This document shows positions 19,621 through 30,185 of a DNA stretch of 64,000 nt, piece after piece. The stretch is from Prorocentrum cordatum (lineage: Eukaryota; Sar; Dinophyceae; Prorocentrales; Prorocentraceae): NCBI GenBank assembly GCA_963575745.1, contig CAUYUJ010010469.1:386804-450803 (forward strand). Direction: 5' to 3'. The position numbers and the translations under genes were made by a program. Below the pieces are notes generated by a model. That model searched no databases. It was given only the letters and a program-made list of their open reading frames with translations, and was not told where the DNA came from. How positions within the stretch are numbered: the stretch's first letter is position 1; every line of letters begins with the position of its first letter.

Positions 19621-19820
19621 GCAGCTGCCCCCCGACCCTGCGCGTGCCCTCGCCGTGCGCGTTGGCGCCCGACGAGCGCCGCGGCGGCCTCGCCGCGCGC
19701 CGCGGGCCCGCGGGGGGGCCTCTCGGGGCCGCCCCGCGGCGCAGCCCCTCGGGGCGCCTCGGGGCGCCGGCCTCCGGCCGAGGCGCCGCCGGGGCGACGC
19801 GCGGCGGGCCTCCACAGCTC
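19621..19820. other. Extremely G+C-rich island
   Basis: About 200 bp composed almost wholly of G and C, with GCGCCGCGGG-type words. A 35-bp piece of it (GGCCGAGGCGCCGC-GGGGCGAC) recurs at about 20410-20445. The open frames in several registers here are a by-product of missing A/T-containing stops. Confidence 0.6.
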
Positions 19821-19884
19821 AGGAGGGAAAACATTACCCCAGTGCGACCCTACCTGGAAGTTGGAGCCCCTTAGGAAAGCAGCA

Positions 19885-20202
19885 TTAGTTGCTATGTTAT
19901 GCTATGCCATGCCATGCTATGCTGCGCTATGCTATGTTATGCTATGCTACGCTATGCTATGCTAAGCTATGCTATGCTATGCTATGCTATGCTATGTAAT
20001 GCTGCGCTGTGCTATGCTAAGCTATGGTATGTTATGATATGATATGCTAAGCTGCGCTATGCTATGCTATGCTATGCTATGCTATGCTATGCTGCGCTAT
20101 GCTATGTCATGCTATGCTATGCTATGCTTGGCTATGTCATGCTACGCTATGCTAATGCAGCGCTGCGCTATGCTAAGCTAAGCTAAGCTAAGCTAACCCT
20201 CT
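19885..20202. repeat. (GCTAT)n pentanucleotide satellite
   Basis: About 60 imperfect GCTAT/GCTAA/GCTGC units, ending in GCTAA units, make a tandem array of some 310 bp. No coding potential. Confidence 0.93.
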
Positions 20203-20289
20203 AGGCAGAGCCTAGGTGGGGGAACCGCCCGGGCCGGTTCCCACTGCCCGGCCCTTTAAGCCAAGAGAGTAAGAACTTTTCTAGGCAGA

Positions 20290-20400
20290 GCCTAGGTAGG
20301 GAAAACACACACAGACACAATTGATCGTCGATTCCCCAGAAACGGGGGAAAAAATATGGGAAGGTGGGGGGGGGGGGGGAAATATGGGAAGGGGGGGAAA
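20290..20400 (+). repeat. R1 dispersed repeat, copy 2 (5' part)
   Basis: GGGAAAACACACACAGACACAA, GATCGTCGATTCCCCAG and AATATGGGAA are conserved with copy 1. The 3' part is replaced by G-rich sequence. A duplicated 13-bp word CTAGGCAGAGCCTAGGT at 20201 and 20281 brackets the gap before it. Confidence 0.7.
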
Positions 20401-20459
20401 TATGGGAAGGGGAGGCCGAGGCGCCGCTGGGGCGACTCCATGAGGCCTCCACTCGGGGT

Positions 20460-20850
20460 AGGCAAAGAGGGGGGTGATGACTACGGGGGGGTGGATATCA
20501 TGGCGTGGGCCAGGATGTTGCCCCAGATTTTATGGCGCCTCCTCTTGTCTCATGACTCGGGCCGGACGAAAGGGGGGGATTGGGAAAGAGGGGGTTACGA
20601 AATTTGCTGCATGCAGCTGGTTTCGGTCCCACCGAGGGGCCCATTCCTCGATACATAGCCGCCTCCGGCGCCGGGAGGCGCCGGGAAAATCAGCTACGTG
20701 AGCTGATTCTCAAACCCCCCCTTTGCTATCCCCCCTTTCGCCCGACCCGAATGACGCCCCCAGCCCCCCCCACCCCGGGGCCGCGCACATGCCGCCGGTC
20801 ATAATTTGCACCCCCCCCTCTTGGACGCCCATCTCCTGGCCGCCCCCGAT
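20460..20850 (+). repeat. Dispersed repeat (partner at 43075-43265)
   Basis: GGGGTGATGACTA..GGGGGTGGATATCATGGCG and GCCGCGCAC.TGCCGCCGGTCAT at the two ends recur at 43082 and 43190. The partner is about 200 bp shorter because the middle is missing. Short frames inside have no motif. Confidence 0.65.
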
Positions 20851-21012
20851 CAGGAGGGGAAAAAACACAAACACAATTGATCGTCGATTCCCCCGAAAAT
20901 GTGGGAAGATATGGGAAGTGGGGGGGAAGACGAAAGCCCAGAAGATATGAGAAGATATGGGGAGTCCTGTTGTTTGTATGCATTTATTTGTGTGTCCCAG
21001 GGCCCCTTCAAC
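20851..21012 (+). repeat. R1 dispersed repeat, copy 3 (near full length)
   Basis: Same order of motifs as copy 1, including CACAATTGATCGTCGATTCC, AGATATGGGAAGTGGGGGGG and the 3' end GTCCCAGGGCCCCTTCA. Confidence 0.8.
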
Positions 21013-21587
21013 AGAGGGCGGCCGCGGCGGGCGGTGCGGTGCGGTCAGTGTCCGGCAGCCTCGAGTCTCGAGGCCTCCCAGAGGGGGTCGGAGTAGATGG
21101 GGTCGGGGGATCGCGCCGCATCGCCGACGCAGCGGGGGATGCAATTCGATGCGGAGCCCGACTTTCTCCACGCTGGCGTCGCCGACGCATCGTCGATCCT
21201 CCGCCCCCATCTATAGACCTTCATTTGGGAGGCCTCTAGGGGAGCAGTGCGTTTATCCAGGGGCGCCGATGCTCCATGTCTTCAGCGGGGTCCCCCCTCG
21301 ACTGCGTGCAAACGTCTCCGGGCTACTCGCCCCTGCCGTCGCCTCCGGCCTGCGGCCGAGAGGCAGAACGGCTCCGCGAGCAAGCCGCCAGCTGCCGAGT
21401 CCTCCAGCAGCGCGGCGCGGGGCTCGGCCGTCGAAGTGGAGCTCGGCTCCGAGGACAAGCAGGCGGGCCCCCAGGCCCGCCTCGGGCTCTCCTCTGCTCC
21501 AGGCCTCCCGACTTGGAGTCCGAGCAGATGGGGTCGAAAGATTGCGCTCGACGGTTGTTTGTATAACATAGAAGTATTTTGAGTATG
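21013..21587. other. Gene-free stretch
   Basis: Several open frames overlap on both strands with no motif; G+C-rich. CTCCATGTCTTCAGCGGGGTC near 21270 echoes the repeat at 1008/30190. Confidence 0.35.
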
Positions 21588-21638
21588 TTTGACTTTGCGT
21601 CCAAAATCCGTTTGTAGGTGGACATGCCCGACCTAAGC
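21588..21638 (+). mobile_element. Right end of a TTAAGTCGGGC inverted-repeat element (truncated)
   Basis: GCGTCCAAAATCC..TTTGTAGGTGGACATGCCCGACCTAA matches the right terminus of the elements at 22117-22275 and 30736-30977. No left terminus is found upstream, so this is a fragment. Confidence 0.55.
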
Positions 21639-22019
21639 CCATGTTGTCGTTTGGTCCTCCATGCTGCGAGAGCGCCAGCGCGCCCGACGTGTGCTTCGCG
21701 CCCTGAGCGGCTCTTGTCTCCTTCCCTCGCCTCCCCTCCCGATGTTCTCCACGCCGATGGCCCGAGGTTCTCCACGCCGATGGCGCCGATGCGGCGCGAT
21801 CCTCCAGCCCCATCACATCGGACCCCATCAGGGAGGCTTCTTTCTGTGCTTCGCGCCTCCCTCTGGAAGACGGTGCGCCCATGGCGTCCACGGCGGCGTC
21901 ACGGCAGAGGCGGGATCGTCAGCAAAGGCGCCTTTGAGGGCGCGAAGTTATTCGCGCTTCGCGGTACGGCTCCGATTCCTCCCCATCCTCCTCTTCTCCT
22001 TTGGGAGGCAGCGCGAGAG

Positions 22020-22066
22020 CGCGAAGTTATTCGCACTTCGCGCTTCGCTCAGCGCGAAGCGCGAAG
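22020..22066. repeat. Nested GCGAAG/CTTCGC hairpins
   Basis: GCGCTTCGC (22040-22048) and GCGAAGCGC (22054-22062) form a perfect 9-bp stem with a 5-nt loop. GCGAAGTTATTCGC-CTTCGC just upstream can form another, and a similar GCGCGAAGTTATTCGCGCTTCGCG lies near 21939-21962. Function unknown. Confidence 0.55.
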
Positions 22067-22116
22067 TTGGGAGCCCTTGGTCAGGGGCAACGTGAGGGGG
22101 AAATAGCATTACAGGG

Positions 22117-22275
22117 TTAAGTCGGGCCCGTCCCTCTACAGGATGAATATTTTAAAATAGTAAGCAAATAGTCTGGGGACTATGTTTTGAGCATGTCGTG
22201 GCCGTTTTGGACAGTATTTTTGGGTATTCTTTATTTCGTCCAAGATCCCCCTGTAGGGGGACAGGGCCGACTTAA
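22117..22275. mobile_element. MITE-like element, TTAAGTCGGGC terminal inverted repeats
   Basis: The ends (TTAAGTCGGGCCCGTCC... and ...GGACAGGGCCGACTTAA) are inverted repeats of about 26 bp with 3 mismatches. Flanks CATTA(CA)GGG at 22107-22116 and CATTAGGG at 22276-22283 look like an 8-bp target-site duplication with a 2-nt insertion. At about 160 bp with no ORF it would be a non-autonomous DNA transposon. Confidence 0.72.
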
Positions 22276-22363
22276 CATTAGGGTGTAATGCGCCGACCCC
22301 CAAGCGCCCACGGGTCGCCGATAGTGGCCGTGGGTTTGGCTATCGGGGTCCCAGTGCCGAATT

Positions 22364-22451
22364 TCAGGAGGGAAAAACACACAGACACAATCAATCGTCG
22401 ATTCCCCAGAAAAGATGTGAAAATATGGGGAGTGTCCCGGGGCCCCTTCAG
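22364..22451 (+). repeat. R1 dispersed repeat, copy 4 (internally deleted)
   Basis: GGAGGGAAAAACACACAGAC and TCGTCGATTCCCCAGAAAA are kept. The middle is missing, and the 3' end GTCCCGGGGCCCCTTCA follows at once. About 88 bp. Confidence 0.75.
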
Positions 22452-22551
22452 AGTTGGCGGCGACGTAATTCGTCAGCACCGATTCCACGTCGACGTTTCC
22501 CCTCCCCCCCCCCCTGGAGCTGGTTCTCCCCCGACGCCGCTCTTGGGGAGG

Positions 22552-22705
22552 GTGGGCAGACCTCCTACCCTGACACGTCGATTAAGGAATTGGCCGTTTT
22601 CGGTTCGTCAGGGGGCGTCGCGGCCGTCGTTTTTGCGGGTCCAGGCCCGTCGGTTTCGGTCCCAGGCCGTTTTCATTAAGGGGAGGTCTACTAAAACGAG
22701 GTTTG
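22552..22705 (+). repeat. R2 dispersed repeat, copy 1
   Basis: GCAGACCTCCTACCCTGACACGTCGAT, GGCCGT.TTCGG, GGGCGTCGCGGCCGTC and CAGGCCGTTTTCA..AAGGGGAGGT occur in the same order at 45748-45905 and, more diverged, at 31585-31735. About 150 bp. Confidence 0.7.
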
Positions 22706-22715
22706 TCACGTGCGT

Positions 22716-22748
22716 TGGAGGAGGAGGAGGAGGAGGAGGAGGAGGACG
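22716..22748. repeat. Short (GGA)n microsatellite
   Basis: About ten GGA units directly after the R2 copy. Confidence 0.9.
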
Positions 22749-23282
22749 CGTGTAAGGGGGAGCGGGGGGGCAAGCGGAATTCAGGGGGCCCGGGGCCCGG
22801 AGTTCAGAGTTTGCTATCGATGTTCTATTCGCCATTTCTCTTGCATGCGCGTTTTCTTGCCGTACTGTTTCACGCCCTCCGTCTCCGCTTGCGGAGCGAG
22901 CGGCAAGGCCCCTCGACCGGCCCGACCTGACCTGACCCGACCCAGAGTCTTGTTGGATCACGTAGCCCCTCGGATCTGGGCGCGACGGGAGAAGGCGGTG
23001 GGCCCCTCTTGCCTCGCTCGGGGCCCCGACGCATCGATCGGGTTCGAAGCGCGCCGCCTGACTTTTTTCACGACGTTTTTTCCCACGAAGTTTTCTCCCA
23101 CGACGTTTTTTCCCACGACGATGGCCATGGATGGTCATGACTTCTCGCGACGTTGTTGTCCCCACGACGCCAGGGCTGGGGACTCTCGTCCGTGCTCGCT
23201 CCTCGCCGCCGCTGCCTCTTCGCCTGGCCCTCCTGCTCCCCTCGAGCCTCCCCCGAGGGGGGCCCTCTTGCTGCTCCTCTTT

Positions 23283-23400
23283 CAGGAGGGAAAAGCACAG
23301 AGACGCAATTCATCGTCGATTCCCCAGAAAATATGGGAAAATGTGGGAAGTGGGAAGGGAGACGAAAACCCGGAAAAGATGTGAAAATATGGGGAATACT
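23283..23400 (+). repeat. R1 dispersed repeat, copy 5 (3' end replaced)
   Basis: GGAGGGAAAAGCACAGAGACGCAATTC, CGTCGATTCCCCAGAAAATATGGGAAAA and GAAAACCCGGAAAAGATGTG match the family. The 3' end instead passes into TTGAATCGCTTCGCTCATTCCGCC, which recurs at about 55663-55695 before another CTTGGGG block. Confidence 0.75.
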
Positions 23401-23439
23401 TTTATTGAATCGCTTCGCTCATTCCGCCGGCCCGTATTG

Positions 23440-23800
23440 TGCCATCGCGGGGTCTTGGGAGGTCTTGGGAGCCTTTGGAAGCTTCGTGGGAGCTTCTTGG
23501 GAACTTTGGGAGGCCTCGTGGATGGCTCTGGGTGGGCTCTCTTGGTGGTCTCTTGGGGGGATCTGCCTGGCCTCTTGGGGGCCTCCTGGGAGCTTCCTGG
23601 GGGTCTCTTGGGGGCCTCTTGGGGCTTTCTTGCGGCCTGTTGGGGGCCTCTTGGGGCTCTCTTGGGGGCTTCGTGGGGCTACTTGGGGGCTTGTAGGGGC
23701 ATTTCGGGGGCGTGTTTGGGCGGGAGGCTCAAAATTTCCGTTCAGGTTGCCCCTGTGGACCTCAATCATGGGGCCGTCTTGGGGCCTCTTGGACCGTCTT
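23440..23800. repeat. CTTGGGG-type degenerate repeat block 2a
   Basis: Degenerate GGTCTTGGGAGGTCTTGGG-like words. Pro/Arg/Gln-rich frames on the minus strand and Gly/Trp/Leu-rich frames on the plus strand are artefacts. Confidence 0.75.
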
Positions 23801-24935
23801 GAGGGTTTCTTGGGCCTTCTTGGAGCGCTCTTGGGCCGTCTTTGAGCGGTCTAGAAAGTCTCTCGGGCCGTCTTGGGGTGATCTTGGGGGCCTCTTGGAC
23901 CGCCTTGAAAGGTGTGAGAGACGAAGAGGCGGATATGTTAAAAATGCACGCTTTCCCAAGGGAATGAGACGATTTTTGCTTGTGGGAGCCCTCTTGGGAC
24001 GCCGCTTAGGGACCTCTTGGGGCGTCTTGAAGGCCTGTTGGGCCGTCTTGAGGCCATCGTAGGCGCTTGGGGGTGATATTTCGGCGTCTCCCGGCTCTCT
24101 TGGACCGTCTGGAGGGCTTCTCGGGCCCCTCTTGGACCGATTTGGAGCCCTCCTGGGCTCCGAAAAAAGAGTTCTTGAGGGTTTCTTGGGCCTTCTTGGA
24201 GCGCTCTTGGGCCGTCTTTGAGCGGTCTAGAGGGTCTCTCGGGCCGTCTTGGGGTGATCTTGGGGGCCTCTTGGACCGCCTTGAAAGGTGTGAAAGACGA
24301 AGAGGCGGATATGTTAAAAATGCACGTTTTCCGAAGGGAATGAGACGATTTTTGCTTGTGGGAGCCCTCTTGGGACGCCGCTTAGGGCTTAGGGACCTCT
24401 TGGGGCGTCTTGAAGGCCTGTTGGGCCGTCTTGAGGCCATCGTAGGCGTTTGGGAGTGATATTTCGGCGTCTCCCGGCTCTCTTGGACCGTCTGGAGGGC
24501 TTCTCGGGCCCCTCTTGGACCGATTTGGAGCCCTCCTGGGCTCCGAAAAAGAGTTCTTGAGTTTCTTGGGCCTTCTTGGAGCGCTCTTGGGCCGTCTTTG
24601 AGCGATCTTGAGGGTCTCTCGGGCCGTCTTGGGGTGATCTTGGGGGCCTCTTGGACCGCCTTGAAAGGTGTGAAAGACGAAGAGGCGGATATGTAAAAAA
24701 TGCACGTTTTCCTAAGGGAATGGGACGATTTTTGCTAGTGGGAGCCCTCTTGGGGCGCCGCTTAGGGACGTCTTGGGGCGTCTTGAAGGCCTGTTGGGCC
24801 GTCTTGAGGCCATCGCAGGTGTTTGGGAGTGGTATTTCGGCGTCTCCCGGCTCTCTTGGACCGTCTGGAGGGCTTCTCGGGCCCCTCTTGGACCGTTTGG
24901 AGCCCTCCTGGGCTCCGAAAAGGGACCTTGCCGGG
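23801..24935. repeat. Three tandem copies of a ~375-380-bp unit
   Basis: The unit begins GAGGGTTTCTTGGGCC at 23801, 24177 and about 24560. It contains a distinctive A/T-richer core (GAAAGGTGTGA.AGACGAAGAGG, then GGATATGTtAAAAATGCACG, then GGGACGATTTTTGCTtGTGG) inside CTTGGGG-type DNA. The units differ by only a few bases and small indels, so the amplification is fairly recent. Confidence 0.85.
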
Positions 24936-24944
24936 ACCTTGCCG

Positions 24945-25058
24945 GGGTATTTTTCGTCCGGGGACCCCCAGGGCCCGCCCCGCGCGCGCGAACTAGAAAT
25001 ATTGTTGAGCAGTTACCGGAGATCTTAGCACGCCTCTGGCCCGTTGGGCCGGCGAATT
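24945..25058 (-). repeat. R3 dispersed repeat, inverted copy
   Basis: The reverse complement matches the tandem pair at 35485-35605 and 35613-35733 (CGGCCCAACGGGCCAGAGGC, GTAACT..TTA.CAAT.TTCTAG, GCGCGCGCGGGGC, CCGGACGAAAA). About 110 bp. It joins the end of the 375-bp array to an R1-type 3' end at 25060-25095. Confidence 0.75.
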
Positions 25059-25059
25059 T

Positions 25060-25095
25060 GTGTGTATTTATTTTTCGTGTCCTTGGGCCCCTTCA
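25060..25095 (+). repeat. R1 3' end only
   Basis: TTTGTGTGTATTTATTTTTCGTGTCCTTGGGCCCCTTCA corresponds to the last 36 bases of the R1 family (compare 48245-48282). Confidence 0.55.
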
Positions 25096-25220
25096 TTCTT
25101 GCTGTTCCTCCTCCTGGTCCTTTTGCCGCCACAGCTGCCTGCCGCCACAGCTGCCGCCACAGCTCCTGCTCTTCATCCACGTCGCCGCTCCCCAGCCCCT
25201 CGCCCTCCTCGTCTCACCGC

Positions 25221-25383
25221 CTACCAAACCACCCCAACCCAACCCGAAGGCCTCAACTTGCCCTCCATTTCCAGTGGGGGGGGCCAGGGAACATTGAAAA
25301 AACACATGGAACCCGTTCCCCCCCCCCAACCCGAAATTCGGGTCAAATTCGGGTCTTCGGGTTGGGTTGTGGTGGTCTGGTAG
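25221..25383. mobile_element. MITE-like element with 29-bp terminal inverted repeats
   Basis: The first 29 bases (25221-25249, CTACCAAACCACC...CCGAAG) and the last 29 (25355-25383) are inverted repeats with two mismatches. The 163-bp unit contains a second small palindrome (ACCCGAAATTCGGGT, about 25329-25343). No ORF of substance and no clear target duplication. A non-autonomous DNA transposon is the simplest reading. Confidence 0.65.
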
Positions 25384-26930
25384 GTAGTCATCATCCTCGT
25401 CGCTCCTTTTGCCCCTCCTCGTGTTCGCTGTGCGTGGCCAGTTTCTCGGCAGGCCGTTTCCGGCATGCCGCGTCTGTCTGGTATCGGGAAAACTTGTGCA
25501 ATATCTGCTGCTGTCATCCCCTGGACTCTGGCCCACCTGCCGCATTCTGAGGGCGCGGGTGGCTGGGCGGAGGGGCGGGGGCCAGGGCTGGAGCTGGATG
25601 CTCTCCAGGACCCGTTCTGTCCTGTCCCCCCGCCAACTTCCTTTCTCCCCTTCCTGCTTCCACTCCCTTCTTCCCTTTCCCCCCTTCCACCTTTCTACTT
25701 TCCCGTTTCTTCTCCTCCCTCTGTTTTCCCCCCTGCACCCCTTTCCCCCTCCCCTTTCTGCCTTGCCCGATCCATCCCTGTTTTCCTTCACCCTTTCTTC
25801 TCCCTTCCCCAATCCGCCTTCGCCCGTCCCTTCCCCCCTCCAGGTCCCCGTTCCCCGTATCCCGTTTCCCGTTCTCCATTCCTTCCTTCCCTTTTTCTTT
25901 GTTTCGTCTTTCCGATGCCCTATTTCCTTCGCTTCGGTACACATCGCAACTCTTACAAAGTTGGCTGGAGCTGCACTCTTCTGTACCTACCCCAGCAGCA
26001 TAGTTATTCACCTTCTCGTGTACTGCAACCTCTGCTTGTAGAACAGCAGCTTCCCCAACAAGTTGGTGGCACGGATTATGCGGTTCAAGGATGGTGCGCC
26101 CCTCTGCTCACAAAACTCCGACCACGACAGGAGCGGCTGCAAAATCCGCAGATGTTTCTTCCTCAGTGAGCTTGTATCACCAAATGCGCCCGCTGGGGGT
26201 CTGTGGTGGTTTCCAGGTGTTTCCTCATGGTGGTTCAGTGTACTATGCCAAACCATTTACCGTTTTGTTTGTTATGTTTGCGTGACGCCCAGATCAGTGG
26301 ATCGTTTGATATATTGGGCGAGGCCCATCCAGGCGCATGTACGTTGCAGAACCCTTTGTCATCCTCTTCAAGATGAGCGCGTCTCGAATATCTTGTAGCA
26401 CTGCCCGTCCGCATAACACAATCAACGTCTCTTGATCACATATGAAGCTGAAGGGTCTACAGCGATCGACCCATCTGAAAAATCACGCTGGCGTCTGTTG
26501 CAGATCGCTCGCCCATGGTTCAGGCCATGAGAACGTCAGCTGCTTCTTTCTGATTGCTCTGTGCCCGCTTGCTCCTCCCTTCTGCGGCCGCGCGCCCGGG
26601 CTCCTGTCGGCGGACTTACACATGTAAGTCGTCGTCTTTACCAACCTGCACGACAAAGTCAGCGACCTCTTGGGCCCAGTCTGCGTGGCTCATGGCGCTG
26701 CGTGTGCTTCACAAAAATATGCCATGAACCCTCACCAAACAACGTCGCCCAATTGGATCTTTTACCTCCTCCTTGTCCCGTCCGCTGTCCCCTTTAATGC
26801 GATCAGGCGATTAAGAAATGCCTAGGGGAGGTCGCAGAATTCCACCGGGAAGTGGAGGACCAGAAGGATATTCCTGGCTCGTCATCGTCGTCGCCGTCGA
26901 GGCCGCCAGTTAGCAGCCAGAGACACAGAC
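25384..26930. other. Gene-free stretch with pyrimidine-rich segment
   Basis: 25615-25870 is strongly C/T-rich (CCCCTTCCTC-type). Frames of 90-280 codons on both strands follow this bias and lack motifs. A perfect 18-nt inverted repeat (GACTTAC-acat-GTAAGTC) lies at 26613-26630. I see no gene. Confidence 0.4.
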
Positions 26931-27099
26931 GAGAAAATTAAGCTTGAACGTAGTCTAACCGTTTGGTTAACCTTACCCTTCCCCTGACGTCCCGTCCCTC
27001 TTCTCTCCCCCTTTTCTCCCCCAGCGTAGGTCGAAGACCTGGACGCCGTGGCCGTCGTCGAGCTGGAGCGACACGCGTGCGTGCGAATTTTGCTCGCGC

Positions 27100-27167
27100 G
27101 CGCTCTCTCTCTCTCTCTTTCTCTCTCTCTCCCTCTCTTTCTCTTTCTCTTTCTCTCCTTCTCTTTG
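27100..27167. repeat. (CT)n microsatellite
   Basis: CTCTCTCT/CTTT repeats of about 65 bp. The Arg/Glu-rich minus-strand frame is an artefact. Confidence 0.92.
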
Positions 27168-27449
27168 TGTAACGTCCACGCCTGGTTTCAGGCGTTGAGA
27201 AGGAAGAAGAGGCGGAGGAATCATAAGTCAGGAGGACTGGGGATAACCCCCTGCCCCCGATGATGAAGTATACCCCCCCTAACCTCTGAATATGTATTAT
27301 CCCGTGCCAATAGGATTTGATTGTGGAGAGGGGCGACGCGATCGAACTTAATAATCCCCGGGGGAAGTTGCGAATCGAAGTTGCTATCATCTTCTGTCGA
27401 CAAGCAACAGCATCAAAAAATGCTGAGCATGGCAATGGTGGTCTCACCA

Positions 27450-27625
27450 TTTCAGCTTCCGCAGGCACGAGCGTGTGGCAGGGCTGTGGGATTCTCACAG
27501 TTTCAGTTTTCCCCAGTCACGAACGTGCGGCAGGGCCACGGGATTCTCACTTTCTCAGCCGATCCCGAGTCAGGAACGTGTGGCAGGGCCAGGGGGACCG
27601 ATTGGATTTTGAAATTACATGCGTT
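27450..27625 (+). repeat. Tandem ~53-bp repeat, three units
   Basis: CACGAGCGTGTGGCAGGG at 27466, CACGAACGTGCGGCAGGG at 27518 and CAGGAACGTGTGGCAGGG at 27571 define a 52-53-bp period containing GGGATTCTCAC and TTTCAG words. Confidence 0.8.
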
Positions 27626-27726
27626 TTCGAGCAGGCAGAGCATGGGAGTTACTTTTTTTAGCGCATCCCTCACACGGGTCGTGGCCCCTCCTTCTCCTCT
27701 TCCTCCCCCCCGCAATTGCCCGGGTG

Positions 27727-27860
27727 TGCACGAACGCCCAGACTCGAGATCTGTCGAGTCAGTTTTGTGCCAAGATTTACAAGGTCAGAGTACACGAGCG
27801 CCCAGACTCGAGATCAGTCGAGTCAGCTTTGTGTCAAGATCTACAAGGTCAGCCCATGAT
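27727..27860 (+). repeat. Tandem ~65-bp repeat, two units with internal hairpin
   Basis: CACGA.CGCCCAGACTCGAGATC occurs at about 27728 and 27793, each followed by AAGATNTACAAGGTCAG. Each unit contains GACTCGA...TCGAGTC, a 7-bp inverted repeat. Confidence 0.8.
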
Positions 27861-27954
27861 CATCATCACCATCATCCGCCGGGAAAATTGTTGATTATCC
27901 CCGCCATGCCCCGAATTTTATTATCCCCTGGGAATTTGTATCAGGGGCAGTGGG

Positions 27955-28105
27955 TTAGGAGGAGGCGGCGGAGGAGGAGGAGGATTTGGAATAAGAGAAG
28001 AAGAGAGGATATGAAGGAGGACAACAAGGAAGAAGGGATGAGCATCGAGGATTAGGATATCAAGGAGGAGGAGGAGGAGAAACACGAGGAGGATCCTTGT
28101 TTCAA
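27955..28105. repeat. Imperfect (GGA)n/(GAA) purine tract
   Basis: Imperfect GGA, GAA and AAG repeats; no coding signal. Confidence 0.75.
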
Positions 28106-29200
28106 TTAAACGTTGCATCCACCATCTGGCTCCTCAGTGTGTGTTGGTGGTCGGAACAATGGTGGTTGCTGCGCAAGGTGTGCCACCCCTGCGTTTCTGC
28201 ATGTTGATTCAGTCGACAGGACAGAGGTCGCATGTCTATTTGGAAGCGCCCTGAGAGATACGTTCAGTTGCTGCTCGTACACGCCAGCATATGCATGCGA
28301 ACCCAAACGCTTGATCGTACGATTCGCACGCTGACAGACAAGTGACAGGAAACCCTCATCCAACCCAACCTGATGGTTACGAAAAGGTTTGGCGAGGGTC
28401 CTCTACCTTTAGGACTCCCCTGACCAGATTTGGATTCCCCGCCGTCTCTGCTCACACTCCTTTAATTGTCAGCCGATCGCCGGCGCGCGATGGCGTTTCT
28501 TGCGCTGGGGAAGACGCTTTGAGAAGATGACTACGGGGGAAGCGCAGAGCGTGCTCGACTCGGGCGCGTATAGCGAGCCCGAACAGGGAACCCAGGGAGG
28601 GTCGGAGCCTTCTGATGAATTCACCTAGGGGTCGTGGGAGGTTTGGATGGGGGCATCAAAAGCGCAGATGACGGTACCCGGGGGGGGAATACGGGGAAAA
28701 TTTAAGTCGCCTGGAGACCCGCAAGGGGCCGGCGGATTGGACACGCGGGATGTGTTCCGTCAGGGCTTTCGCGGAAAATTCAGCCGCTCAGCACGTGACG
28801 TTCCGGACGTGGATCTGACGCCCACGCGCCAGATCCACGGATCCGTACTCCATATCAGCATGCACCCGACTCTCGAGGCTTGGCCCTGTCCACAAGCAGA
28901 GTAGGAAATGACGCCCGGTGCGGTACCCTTAAGCCCACCGAGCTTGCCGCAGCGAGCCGCGCACGCGGCCGCGCGGCGCGCGCGCAGCTGGACGACGACA
29001 AGGCGAGGCGGACCAGCGGCGGTTTGGACCGACGAAGGCCCCGCGCGCGCGGGGAAGGCCCTGCGGGCAGCGACTTCCTGCTGATTTCGAGCTCTGCGGC
29101 GCGCAGAAGCTGATCTCCGACGATCTGTTTCTGTTGAGTCCCATCGTTTTTCCTTCCTTTCGGCCTCGGCAGCGGGCTTGGACCTTTGGCCGCGTACTGA
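28106..29200. other. Gene-free stretch
   Basis: No recognisable gene. A 33-codon frame from ATG 28527 to TAG 28626 (MTTGEAQSVLDSGAYSEPE..) and an 85-codon minus frame at 28106-28363 are somewhat protein-like but too short to call. 28960-29060 is G+C-rich. Confidence 0.35.
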
Positions 29201-29204
29201 AAAA

Positions 29205-29400
29205 TTTGGGATGCAACTCCTGGGAGGTCAAATTCTGATTTTGCACTGGCCCGACGTCCGGTTTGATCCCGCTCAATCCCGCCTAATCCCGCCTAATCCA
29301 GTTTAATCCCGCTTAATCCGAGGCCCACTCTTGCGTAATAGCTCCCAAATGGGGCTTAATCTTCCTTAATCTTTCCGACGAAAACCTCCCAGCAGTTGCT
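29205..29400 (+). repeat. Dispersed repeat with AATCCCGCTT decamer core, copy 2
   Basis: The partner of 18776-18966, with six tandem 10-mers (AATCCCGCTC, AATCCCGCCT twice, AATCCAGTTT, AATCCCGCTT, AATCCGAGGC). The decamer expansion differs between the copies. Confidence 0.72.
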
Positions 29401-30185
29401 CCCTAAGAAAAAATGAGACCGTCGGATGTCTGGGAAGGCGTCGACGTCATGTTCTCGTGCGTTTTTTATTGTTGGGGGGGGGGGGTCGCCGCCACGGCTG
29501 GAAGCGGCTCGGGCACACTGCCAGGACGGACGCTGGGAGGGTCCATGGACCCGCTCTGGGCGTATTTTGATCGGCGCGGGGCGAGGGGGCGGCATCCCGA
29601 GGAGGCTGGGAGCTTCTGTGAGTCTTAGGAAGCACCCCTGCCTTCTGGGGTGCTTTCTCTCGAGGGAAGAGGCACGCCGATCATGGGCACTCTGTCGCGG
29701 GATCTTGTCGGCGCCGATCTTGGCCATGGACCATGCCAACCGTGACCGATTCGCGATGAGGATCCACGAATCGACGCTGACCAAGATCGACAGGGACCGA
29801 GACCGGCACCGACGTTTCCGCGCTCAGTCTTGGCCATTGTCCCCGTTTTCTTCTCCACTTTGGGAGCCTCCCATCTGCTCTGAGAAGCCCTTGCCTTGTT
29901 GGAAACCCACCAGCATACAGTCGGCCCGGATTAGTAGGTCGACCCTGCCGAATGAAGGGTACTCTTGTGTCCTGTGTCTCGCGGCCCATGCCTCCGACAC
30001 TTCTGTGGCAATGTGGCCCTCGAAAGGGTCTTGTGTCCTCTCGCGTGTCCTGTCCAACCAAGTCCGACTGTAGCCAGAAACGCTATCGGCCGCCGCCTGC
30101 CGAGGAGACGCCCACCTGTCCCGCTCGGTCGGAGGGCCTCGGGAACGCCAGGATGCTGTCGGGAGTTCCCAGAGGCTTACGGACC
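29401..30185. other. Gene-free stretch
   Basis: Open frames of 60-215 codons on both strands lack motifs. A G-run at 29474-29486 is present. Nothing supportable as a gene. Confidence 0.35.

Noticed and set aside
26938-27498. 186-codon minus frame with an Arg/Glu run
   Set aside because: The run is the CT microsatellite; the remainder lies over 53-bp tandem repeats.
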